Source of the DNA: a virus
Strand: one strand, 5' to 3'
Virus record (IMG/VR): IMGVR_UViG_3300031963_000179
Location: 1-56,801 of that record
DNA: 56,801 nt
Shown here: piece by piece, positions 1-7,347 of the stretch
Numbering within the stretch: position 1 is the stretch's first letter
How the letters are laid out: every line of letters begins with the position of its first letter
The notes under the pieces: generated by a model
What the model was told of the DNA's origin: nothing
Databases searched by the model: none
The model's input: the letters and a program-made list of their open reading frames with translations, nothing else
Made by a program: the position numbers and the translations under genes

Positions 1-1302
1 ATCTTTACTAGTTAATAAATCAAGTAAAAACTTTTGATGTTCCATTATTCTAGTAAGTACATTAATATTATTAAAATCAATAGTTTGCAAAGCTTGATTT
101 TCCATATCAGCAATTTGTTCTAAATATGGATCAGTTTCTTCTGCTTTTTTTCTGATATAATCTTCTAAACTTGTCATCTTGTTGGCATGTTCAAATGCTT
201 GTTGTTCTGTGTCATAAAAACATTTAGGCATCACACCTATCTCACCTAAATCAGTAATTTGTTTACTAAGTGTTTCTATTTCACCTGATGTTGTCAGAAC
301 TTGCAAAGCTGTTTCTTGCAATGTTTTTTCTTTGCTAGCTAATACCTCTTCATGCTTAGTGTCGTGCATTTGCTGACCACAAGCATAACATTCGTGCTTT
401 CTAAGTGTTTCAACCTCTAACTTTAGTTTTTCTAATTGTTTATTTTCTTTAGCTAAGGTCAGTTCAGCACTAGTTAACCACTTTTGCAATTCTGTTTTTT
501 CTTTAACTTTTACATTATATGTTGCTAAGTCTTTGTGTGCCTGTAATTCAGCAGCAATATCTACGTTGTGTAGTTCTAACCATTGGTTCATGAGAGATTC
601 TGTATCTGCCTCATGTTTTTGTTTCCAAAGCGTTTGTCTACGTTTAAGTGCGTCAATCTGTTCTTTTACTCTTTTGTTAGCCTCTTCAATTGCTTTTATT
701 TTAAATTCTTCTTGCTGAATGTTATCTTTGGAATCTTTAATTAACTGTTTTATTGATTCTGCTTTTTCACTTAACAAAGTGATACCAAGTAACTGCTCAA
801 TAATGTTACGTTGATCATTTGCCTTCATTGCAAGAAAAGGTTCACTATATGTGTTTAAGGCAACAATGTGCTTAAACATATCTAGGCTCATGTGAATTAC
901 TTTTTCAATCGCTATTTGTGTTTCTTTATTCTCACCTTGTGCGTCATCTTTTGATATTTGTTCGTTGTTTGTATAAAAACGTAGTAGATTTGGTTTTCTG
1001 CCGCGTTCTATTTTATAATCAGTTCCATTGACAGAAAATTCAAGTGTAACTAACATGCCCTTACCATTAGTTCTATTCACTAAATTGTCTTTACGAATGT
1101 TATTGATAGGACTACCAAACAGTGCATAACACAGACCTTGTATTAATGTTGTTTTACCTGTACCGTTACGAGCACCGTCACCACCTAAATCTAAATTCTC
1201 ACCTAATATAAGAGTAAGGTCTGTGCGATCAAAATTAACAGCTTGAGTCACAGCACCTATGCTTAGAAAGTTACGTAATGTTATATTTTTTAATTGAATC
1301 AT
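1..1302 (-). CDS. gp46: Recombination endonuclease large subunit, gp46/SbcC-Rad50-like (C-terminus cut off by window edge)
   Basis: ATPase subunit of the phage Mre11/Rad50-type nuclease that resects DNA ends for recombination-dependent replication. The frame is open from an ATG at 1302 to the left edge of the window, giving 434 codons. The N-terminus (MIQLKNITLRNF) is typical of SMC-like ATPases. A Walker A motif, GARNGTGKTT, lies at residues 43-52. A long charged coiled-coil-like region follows, with a zinc-hook CxxC (CYACG, Cys 305 and 308; bases 379-390) in its middle. The second ATPase half (signature, Walker B) lies outside the window. The start codon overlaps the gp47 stop as ATGA, so the two subunits are translationally coupled. 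Seen: Walker A and zinc hook. Family knowledge: role with gp47. Confidence 0.93.
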   Translation of the reverse strand, partial: MIQLKNITLRNFLSIGAVTQAVNFDRTDLTLILGENLDLGGDGARNGTGKTTLIQGLCYALFGSPINNIRKDNLVNRTNGKGMLVTLEFSVNGTDYKIERGRKPNLLRFYTNNEQISKDDAQGENKETQIAIEKVIHMSLDMFKHIVALNTYSEPFLAMKANDQRNIIEQLLGITLLSEKAESIKQLIKDSKDNIQQEEFKIKAIEEANKRVKEQIDALKRRQTLWKQKHEADTESLMNQWLELHNVDIAAELQAHKDLATYNVKVKEKTELQKWLTSAELTLAKENKQLEKLKLEVETLRKHECYACGQQMHDTKHEEVLASKEKTLQETALQVLTTSGEIETLSKQITDLGEIGVMPKCFYDTEQQAFEHANKMTSLEDYIRKKAEETDPYLEQIADMENQALQTIDFNNINVLTRIMEHQKFLLDLLTSKD

Positions 1303-2315
1303 ATGTTTCTATAAATCTCCAACAACAATTTTTTATCGTAAAAATCACTTTCTATTGCACCAATTTGATCTAATACAATTTGATCAACTGATTCAAACTT
1401 TAATTCACCTGCATTAACATCATTTGACACTTGATCTAACTTCATAGGTATGAGTGCCATTTCACGTAAACTATGTTTAGGGATTAATGTTTCACGAATA
1501 AAATTTGCTTCTTCGTAACTTATATCTATATCTAAATGGACTCTTATATGAGAATCTTTTAAAAGTAGTCCTTCAGGGTTCTCTAAAATTTCACTTAATT
1601 TATAGACACGATATTTAGGTTGATCTGGCCAACTATGAAACTCCGGCTCACCTCCCCATTCAAGTATCATCATGCCCCGAGCATCATCACCTGCATCAGC
1701 GTAATTATGTGGGAAAGCATTCCCTATATACCAAACATTCTTTTTTGATTGACGTTTGTGAAAATGCCCAGTAAAAACTTTTTCAAATCCTGTCATATGC
1801 GTAGAATTAATTTCACCGTGATCCGGCATTTCTACCATAGCGTTCATGAAAAAGTTAGGCAATTCAAAATGACCAAACAAATATTTACCGCTAAGTTTTT
1901 GTAATCGTTTCCAATCTTCTTGCACTAGCCAAGGAGCGATTACAATATCTTTTGTGATATACCAGTCGTTAATTATTTCAACATTCGGTAAATGTTTAGC
2001 CCACTCAACACTATGAATGTCCCTACGGTCACGATAATAAAGATCGTGATTGCCTGGGATAAAATATACCCTATCAAAGTTATCATTTAATTTCTCCAGT
2101 GCCTTAAGACCATATTGCATGGTATGAATGTTGATACTAGCACGATGATGGTTATAATCTCCCAAGAAGAAACAAGTCTCACACCCTTCAATCTTTGCTT
2201 GAGAGATAAACCAATCTACAAATTTTTCACAGTCTTGGTTATGTTGCAAACTGTTTGATTTTAATCCAAAATGTATATCTGTGAATACTGCTGCCTTCTT
2301 AAATAAATTTGTCAT
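1299..2315 (-). CDS. gp47: Recombination endonuclease small subunit, gp47/Mre11-SbcD-like
   Basis: Nuclease subunit that pairs with gp46 at DNA ends; 338 residues, close to T4 gp47. It carries the calcineurin-like metallophosphoesterase motifs in order: DIHFG near residue 13, FFLGDYNHHR, IPGNHDLYY, then FGHFEL and TGHFHKRQ, which supply the Asp and His ligands of the two-metal centre. Its 3' end overlaps the gp46 start by four bases (ATGA). A sigma70-like promoter lies directly upstream (TTGAAA, 17-base spacer, TATACT), about seven bases before the ATG. This suggests early expression by the host polymerase and a very short leader. No motif residue looks missing. Confidence 0.95.
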   Translation of the reverse strand: MTNLFKKAAVFTDIHFGLKSNSLQHNQDCEKFVDWFISQAKIEGCETCFFLGDYNHHRASINIHTMQYGLKALEKLNDNFDRVYFIPGNHDLYYRDRRDIHSVEWAKHLPNVEIINDWYITKDIVIAPWLVQEDWKRLQKLSGKYLFGHFELPNFFMNAMVEMPDHGEINSTHMTGFEKVFTGHFHKRQSKKNVWYIGNAFPHNYADAGDDARGMMILEWGGEPEFHSWPDQPKYRVYKLSEILENPEGLLLKDSHIRVHLDIDISYEEANFIRETLIPKHSLREMALIPMKLDQVSNDVNAGELKFESVDQIVLDQIGAIESDFYDKKLLLEIYRNI

Positions 2316-2321
2316 AGGTTA

Positions 2322-2350
2322 AGTATAGCAATTTATGTAAGTCTTTTCAA
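2322..2350 (-). promoter_or_regulatory. Sigma70-like promoter of the gp47-gp46 operon
   Basis: On the minus strand a TTGAAA -35 (2345-2350) and TATACT -10 (2322-2327) are separated by exactly 17 bases. The -10 lies only six bases before the gp47 ATG, so the transcript would start at or near the start codon. Inferred from sequence only. Confidence 0.6.
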
Positions 2351-2359
2351 TACATATGG

Positions 2360-3256
2360 TTATTCTTCGTATGTTGAAAAGCCTTCACTATTTTGACGAC
2401 TCCAGCTTGGGTTTAGTCCATTTATTTCTAATATATCGTCACGTATATTTTGATTTCGTTTTTCACTGTTTAATACACGGCAGAAACTATTTGTTATTGC
2501 TGCAGTATAATATGCGAACGGGTTTTGACTTTTGGCTTCGTTAAATCGTAATCCAACATATGTCAACTGTAAAATAGCACTGTTGCGCATTTCATCGTTA
2601 TATGTGTATCCACGCCAGTTAAATTTCATAGCATATTTTTCACATAACATAATGTACATTCTGGCTAGCTTGTCAGTTATATTTCCATGATCTTTATTGA
2701 ATGATCCCGTTTTTAAATCACCACTCCAGTGACTCTTTCCTATACAATGAAAGGTTTTGTTCTCGTCCATGCGAAAATGTTGGAAGGGAGGAAAGTTGAC
2801 ACGAACATGAACCATATCGTCTACTTCATCTTTTGTTGTAGGATCATCCAAATCAACAAAAATATCTTCTATCGTATCTTCAAATTCAAATATGTCTTTT
2901 GCTGATTTTTTCTTTTCTACTTTTCTAGGTTGTTTAGGGGCTACAGGAATATGATCCCAAGTCATTATCCTGAATACTAAATCAGAAGTAGGAATCTTTT
3001 TTGGATTTACTGTTTCACCGGTTTCTATGCTAAGTCTAGTTGCTCTAGTTTCTTTTGCTTCTTTTATAATTTTAGGTTTTGCAGCATACTTAAGGCTTTC
3101 TTCGATACTAGCATGCGGCATATCTACTATAAAATCATATCTATGATCACTAGTTTTGTCTAGATATGTGCAGTATGTGTTCTTGCTTGCATGTATTTCT
3201 TTGAGAATATCTTTGTTGTTTAGGTAATTTACTGGTTTTTTAGGTGTTATTGTCAT
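2360..3256 (-). CDS. gp55: Late-transcription sigma factor, gp55-like
   Basis: Phage sigma factor that directs host RNA polymerase to late promoters. The last ~110 residues carry the family signature: a CEKYAMKFNWRGYTYNDEM block, then the sigma region-2-like NPFAYYTAAITNSFCRVLNSEK helix and a C-terminal basic tail ending near NPSWSRQN. At 298 residues it is over 100 residues longer than T4 gp55 (185). The extra N-terminal part has Lys-rich and acidic stretches (around residues 120-160) and no domain I recognise. The TAAATA-type motifs before the virion genes fit its activity. It is transcribed away from the virion block, which starts 125 bases away. A weak sigma70-like promoter and an inverted repeat lie upstream. 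Confidence 0.85.
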   Translation of the reverse strand: MTITPKKPVNYLNNKDILKEIHASKNTYCTYLDKTSDHRYDFIVDMPHASIEESLKYAAKPKIIKEAKETRATRLSIETGETVNPKKIPTSDLVFRIMTWDHIPVAPKQPRKVEKKKSAKDIFEFEDTIEDIFVDLDDPTTKDEVDDMVHVRVNFPPFQHFRMDENKTFHCIGKSHWSGDLKTGSFNKDHGNITDKLARMYIMLCEKYAMKFNWRGYTYNDEMRNSAILQLTYVGLRFNEAKSQNPFAYYTAAITNSFCRVLNSEKRNQNIRDDILEINGLNPSWSRQNSEGFSTYEE

Positions 3257-3273
3257 AAGTTAGGTTAATAAGT

Positions 3274-3310
3274 TATCACTATAGTAACATCAAAAGTGAT
3301 AGAAATGCAA
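3274..3310 (-). promoter_or_regulatory. Candidate sigma70-like promoter of gp55 with an overlapping inverted repeat
   Basis: Minus strand: TTGCAT (3305-3310), 18-base spacer, TACTAT (3281-3286). A perfect 7-base inverted repeat, TATCACT (3274-3280) and AGTGATA (3295-3301), overlaps the -10 and spacer, as an operator might. The -10 matches consensus at only four of six positions, so the promoter call is tentative. Confidence 0.35.
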
Positions 3311-3352
3311 GTTTTTTTAAGAGAAAAGGTAAAAAACGTCATATTATTTAGC

Positions 3353-3360
3353 GATAAATA
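3353..3360 (+). promoter_or_regulatory. Late-promoter motif GATAAATA before the tube-cap gene
   Basis: GATAAATA sits 21 bases before the ATG at 3382, followed by an AGGAA ribosome site. It matches the T4 late -10 (TATAAATA) and recurs before other virion units in this window. Confidence 0.65.
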
Positions 3361-3381
3361 TGTAAATAACAGGAAACAACT

Positions 3382-4662
3382 ATGGCATTTGTAAATGGAT
3401 TTGACCCAGAAAAAGCACAGGCTTACAATGAATTACGCCAATCCAGCCCCAATTTAAGTCAGGAACAACTATTAAGTCAAGCAGGAATATCCAGTGCTGA
3501 AGCAGGGTATTACCGTCCGTCCCCAATTGGATTTTTAATTCAAAACCCTACTCCAACAAATGTTAATACCACACTTTTTGCACCATCTGGCACATCAGTG
3601 ACCGCTGCAAACTTTCCCGTACCTGCTCCTTTAAGAACAGTCGGTGATGAACCAGTTAATAATGAAAGCAGCGGATATGATTTCCAATCACAAGCACAAC
3701 GAACAGTAACCGACGAACCAGTCAACGAGTTTGAAAGACCACTGAACTTTGAACCAAGTAATCTAGAAGATCCTGCAAGCGGCGTAAATTTAGGTGGTTT
3801 AATCACTACACAAGAACAATCTGTTCAAAGACAACAGGCGCAGTTTTTGGCACAGCAAGATTGGAGATTTAGAATTAGTTTAGCCCCAGGATCTACCTAT
3901 TTATATAATGACCCAGAAGCAAGACAAAGTGCCGATCATATATTAAATCCATTGTTCACAACGCAAGGAGTTATATTTCCCTATGTTCCTCAGGTATCAG
4001 TATCATATAATGCAAACTATGAACCAACAGACTTGGCTCATACTAATTATAGGATATATCAATACAAAAATAGCAATGTAGGAGATATTAATATTACTGG
4101 TGATTTCACTGCACAAGATACACATGAAGCAAACTATTTACTAGCAGTAATACACTTTTTCAAATCAGTAACTAAAATGTTTTATGGTGCTGATAGTAAT
4201 CCTCTTAGAGGTACTCCGCCACCTTTATGTTATCTGTCAGGATTTGGTCAGTATCAATTTAACTATCATCCAGTTGCAATAACTTCATTTAGCTATACTT
4301 TACCTACAGATGTTGATTACATTAAAGCGGGCGTAATAAGCAACACAGGAGGACAAAACATTGAATCACAAACTAATACACCAAAAAATATATTAGGTGG
4401 TTCATCTATCGGAACTTTATTATCATCTTTTTTTAGATTGAAAAATGCAGGCTTAACTCCCGGTGCAAGATCAACCCGACCTGAATTTAATATTGCAGAA
4501 GTTTCAAATCCAACCTACGTACCTACTAAAATTCAAATTCAAATAGGTTGTATTCCTATTATTTCTAGATTTGCTATGGCAAATGCATTTAGTCTTAAAG
4601 AATATGCTACAGGAAGATTATTAGTTGGAACTGGAAAATCAGATATTGGAGGAATTTGGTAA
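3382..4662 (+). CDS. Baseplate/tail-tube cap protein, gp48-like
   Basis: Structural protein of 426 residues at the head of the baseplate block. The N-terminal ~150 residues are low-complexity (Gln, Pro, Asn-rich), with a short repeat, RTVGDEPVN and RTVTDEPVN, near residues 85 and 108. The C-terminal part resembles marine T4-like tube-cap proteins: VIFPYVPQVSVSYNANYEPT, then the HEANYLLAVIHFFKSVTKMF helix, a GFGQYQFNYHPV segment and a late YVPTKIQIQIG strand. These would sit between tail tube and baseplate hub. The call rests on remembered family pattern plus position directly before gp53. gp54 is an alternative. The stop overlaps the next start as TAATG. Confidence 0.6.
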   Translation: MAFVNGFDPEKAQAYNELRQSSPNLSQEQLLSQAGISSAEAGYYRPSPIGFLIQNPTPTNVNTTLFAPSGTSVTAANFPVPAPLRTVGDEPVNNESSGYDFQSQAQRTVTDEPVNEFERPLNFEPSNLEDPASGVNLGGLITTQEQSVQRQQAQFLAQQDWRFRISLAPGSTYLYNDPEARQSADHILNPLFTTQGVIFPYVPQVSVSYNANYEPTDLAHTNYRIYQYKNSNVGDINITGDFTAQDTHEANYLLAVIHFFKSVTKMFYGADSNPLRGTPPPLCYLSGFGQYQFNYHPVAITSFSYTLPTDVDYIKAGVISNTGGQNIESQTNTPKNILGGSSIGTLLSSFFRLKNAGLTPGARSTRPEFNIAEVSNPTYVPTKIQIQIGCIPIISRFAMANAFSLKEYATGRLLVGTGKSDIGGIW

Positions 4663-4961
4663 TGCTATATCCAACAACTAGTCCTTATTATGCAACAGAC
4701 ATTGTTAACAATCAATTTTTAGACATTATGGTAGATAGACCACTACCAAAAAAAGCAGATGATGTATATTGGGAAATTACACCAACATATAATTTGCGAC
4801 CTGATTTATTAGCTTATGACTTGTACGGAAACCCATCGTTATGGTGGGTGTTTGCACAACGTAATCCAAACAGATTAAAAGACCCTCTTTTCGATTTTAT
4901 CACAGGGGTAGGAATTTACTTACCTCAACAAGAAACACTAACAGCAGCATACGGCATATAA
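4662..4961 (+). CDS. gp53: Baseplate wedge protein gp53
   Basis: Wedge subunit that joins wedge and hub, 99 residues from the ATG at 4662. An upstream TTG at 4656 would add two residues, but the TAATG overlap with the previous stop favours the ATG. The core pattern YYATDIVNNQFLDIM, then DVYWEITPTYNLRPDLLAYDLYG and NPSLWWVFAQRNPN, ending with a GVGIYLP LysM-like strand, is the usual gp53 signature. It is shorter than T4 gp53 (196 residues), as in many marine relatives. One base separates it from the next gene. Confidence 0.85.
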   Translation: MLYPTTSPYYATDIVNNQFLDIMVDRPLPKKADDVYWEITPTYNLRPDLLAYDLYGNPSLWWVFAQRNPNRLKDPLFDFITGVGIYLPQQETLTAAYGI

Positions 4962-4962
4962 T

Positions 4963-7338
4963 ATGGCAGATCAAAATCAGGCACAAGATGATGGCTTTAT
5001 TCCCGCAGGTGAAACGGTAGGTTCAAGACCTATTGAAGTAACAGGAGAAGAAAATGATGGTTACCTAGTTGCTTTATATGGCGGTAGACCAAAAAATCCT
5101 CTTAACGAATATGCTAGTTTTACTTATAAACTTATTCTGTACATGGTCACTGCTGAAGCATATATTAGATTCATAGAATCTGGTATGACATACATAGGAA
5201 CAAACGAAGGATTTTTTACGGTTGCTGAATCAGGTGGCACTCCTTCTCAAAGCGATGCTCCTAGAATTAATGAAAACGCTGAGTACTTTATTGATGATTT
5301 GACCTTTAAGACTTTTTGTAATACAAAGGCAACTGAATCAGCGACTAATTCAATAAATTTTGAATTTAAAATTTATGAGCCTATGGGCTTCAGTTTTACA
5401 AGTGTTCTTAAACAAAGAGCATTAGAAGCAGCGTTGAACAGCGGATTACCTGGTATACAAGACAATAAAGATTCAATAAAACAATTTTATGTTCTTTCAA
5501 TAAGTTTTTTAGGGTACGATGATGCAGGAAACGCAATTAAAGAAATAATTCCAGGTAGAGAAAGCGGGTTGTATTCAGGTACCGGATCAGGTCAAACAGG
5601 AACGAAGGTAGGTAGTAATGCTAGTTTCTTTCCTCTTTCAATAACTGATTTTTCATTTAGGCTTGATGGAAAAAGCACAGTTTATACTATTAAGGCTACA
5701 CCATTATCTGTGCAAGAAGCATATGGTGTTAAAAGAAATCAAATTCCAGAAGATAGACAAGTATCGGGTACAACAGTGGGTGAAGTTTTGGTTGGTAATG
5801 AAATTGACGCTGACAATCCAAATGCAAGAGGTATTGTTCAAATAATGAATGAGAGAGAACAACAACTTTATAATAATGGTAAAGCCAAATATACCAACTC
5901 ATATCATATTGAAATTGATGATGCAATTAAGTATGCAAAACTTACATCACAGGAACGATATGATAAAGTCAAAGCAGAAATGGGTTCCCCTACCACTAGC
6001 GGTCAAATAAGTGCTAAAGATAGTAGAAAAAACTTAACTTATAATCCTAATACAAGAACATTGGCGATAGCAGGGGGAATGACATTAACTAAATTTATTG
6101 ACAATGTTATTTTACAAAGTGAGTATATAACAAAGGCACTTGATACTGTTTATACAGAGGATGGAATTTTAGAAGATAAGCCTGCAAGTGGAAATAAAGG
6201 ATCAAAAATTTTAGATTGGTATTCAATTAATCCTGTAGTAAAACCTAAAGGTTATGATTCGTTAAGAAATGATTATGTATTTGACATAACTTATTATGTA
6301 GCTCCTTATAAAATACCTTATGTAAAATCAGTTTTTATAGAACCTGAAAGTAGGTCAGATTATTATGGACCATATAAAGTATATAATTATTATTTTACAG
6401 GACAGAATACAGAGGTTTTAAATTTTGAAACAAGTTATAATGCATTATATTTTTTACCCGGAGGATCCGACGATCAGAAAGAAAAACCAAATGACGGATT
6501 AGGCAACACCCCTATTGTTCCTGGAAGTAAAAACATTGGGTCGGAATTAAATGCAAGCAAAGGCGGTATTCCTATTGGTTCTATAAAAACAAATTTGTAC
6601 AGCCCGGGTGATCAAATTAAAGCTAAATTACAAATAATGGGTGATCCTGATTATCTAATGACAAGTATAGGAACTGCTAAAAATGCAAGCACACCTAGAG
6701 AAGCCGCTTACACTGATAATTTACAAATAAATCCTTTAGGAGGGCAAATTTTTATTGAAATAAACTTCTACGAAGGATTAGATTATAACATTAGCACTGG
6801 TTTATTAACCATTAATAAAAATATTACTTTTTATGATAATGGCTCGCAACCTCAAAATGCATTAATGGAACAAGGTAAACAAAATGTTTCAGGTTTAGTT
6901 TATATGGTTTTATCTGTAACTAGTTCATTAACTAAAGGAAGATTTACACAAGATTTGGATCTTGTGTTGTGGACAGATCCAACAGTTCGTAAAACCACAT
7001 CGGTAACTGCAGAAGGCAGAGAAACAACTACAAATCAAGCAGAACAGTTAGGAACTAATACATATGGTTTTGGGAATCAAGAATTCCCAGTCAATTCATC
7101 ATCACAATCACAACAAACCACGCCAGATACATATTGGCAACCAACTGAGCAATCAATAACCAATAGATTGGTGACTGACGATGCGACCCCTGCTGAATCA
7201 ACAGTTGGATCAAATGTTGGGGTTGCCTTTAATCAACAACGAGCATTTAATTCAAGTGTAGTCGATGATGACTCATTACAATCAAGTAATTTAGTAAGTG
7301 ATTTTATACGTGTAAATCAAGAGGGAAGAGCAGTTTAA
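4963..7338 (+). CDS. Large conserved virion protein in the baseplate-hub position
   Basis: A 791-residue protein between gp53 and gp5. The N-terminus holds a NEYASFTYKLILYMVTAEAYI block and a FKTFCNTKATESATNSINFEFKIYEP block. A similar pair (NPLxxYxSYTYxLSL, then IEPYSM) occurs in large structural proteins of marine myoviruses that I remember. No enzyme motif is visible. The last ~120 residues are Gln/Ser/Thr-rich and probably flexible. T4 has hub protein gp27 next to gp5, so a gp27-like hub role is plausible by position, but I see no gp27 signature and leave the name open. Confidence 0.6.
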   Translation: MADQNQAQDDGFIPAGETVGSRPIEVTGEENDGYLVALYGGRPKNPLNEYASFTYKLILYMVTAEAYIRFIESGMTYIGTNEGFFTVAESGGTPSQSDAPRINENAEYFIDDLTFKTFCNTKATESATNSINFEFKIYEPMGFSFTSVLKQRALEAALNSGLPGIQDNKDSIKQFYVLSISFLGYDDAGNAIKEIIPGRESGLYSGTGSGQTGTKVGSNASFFPLSITDFSFRLDGKSTVYTIKATPLSVQEAYGVKRNQIPEDRQVSGTTVGEVLVGNEIDADNPNARGIVQIMNEREQQLYNNGKAKYTNSYHIEIDDAIKYAKLTSQERYDKVKAEMGSPTTSGQISAKDSRKNLTYNPNTRTLAIAGGMTLTKFIDNVILQSEYITKALDTVYTEDGILEDKPASGNKGSKILDWYSINPVVKPKGYDSLRNDYVFDITYYVAPYKIPYVKSVFIEPESRSDYYGPYKVYNYYFTGQNTEVLNFETSYNALYFLPGGSDDQKEKPNDGLGNTPIVPGSKNIGSELNASKGGIPIGSIKTNLYSPGDQIKAKLQIMGDPDYLMTSIGTAKNASTPREAAYTDNLQINPLGGQIFIEINFYEGLDYNISTGLLTINKNITFYDNGSQPQNALMEQGKQNVSGLVYMVLSVTSSLTKGRFTQDLDLVLWTDPTVRKTTSVTAEGRETTTNQAEQLGTNTYGFGNQEFPVNSSSQSQQTTPDTYWQPTEQSITNRLVTDDATPAESTVGSNVGVAFNQQRAFNSSVVDDDSLQSSNLVSDFIRVNQEGRAV

Positions 7339-7347
7339 AGGTACAAA

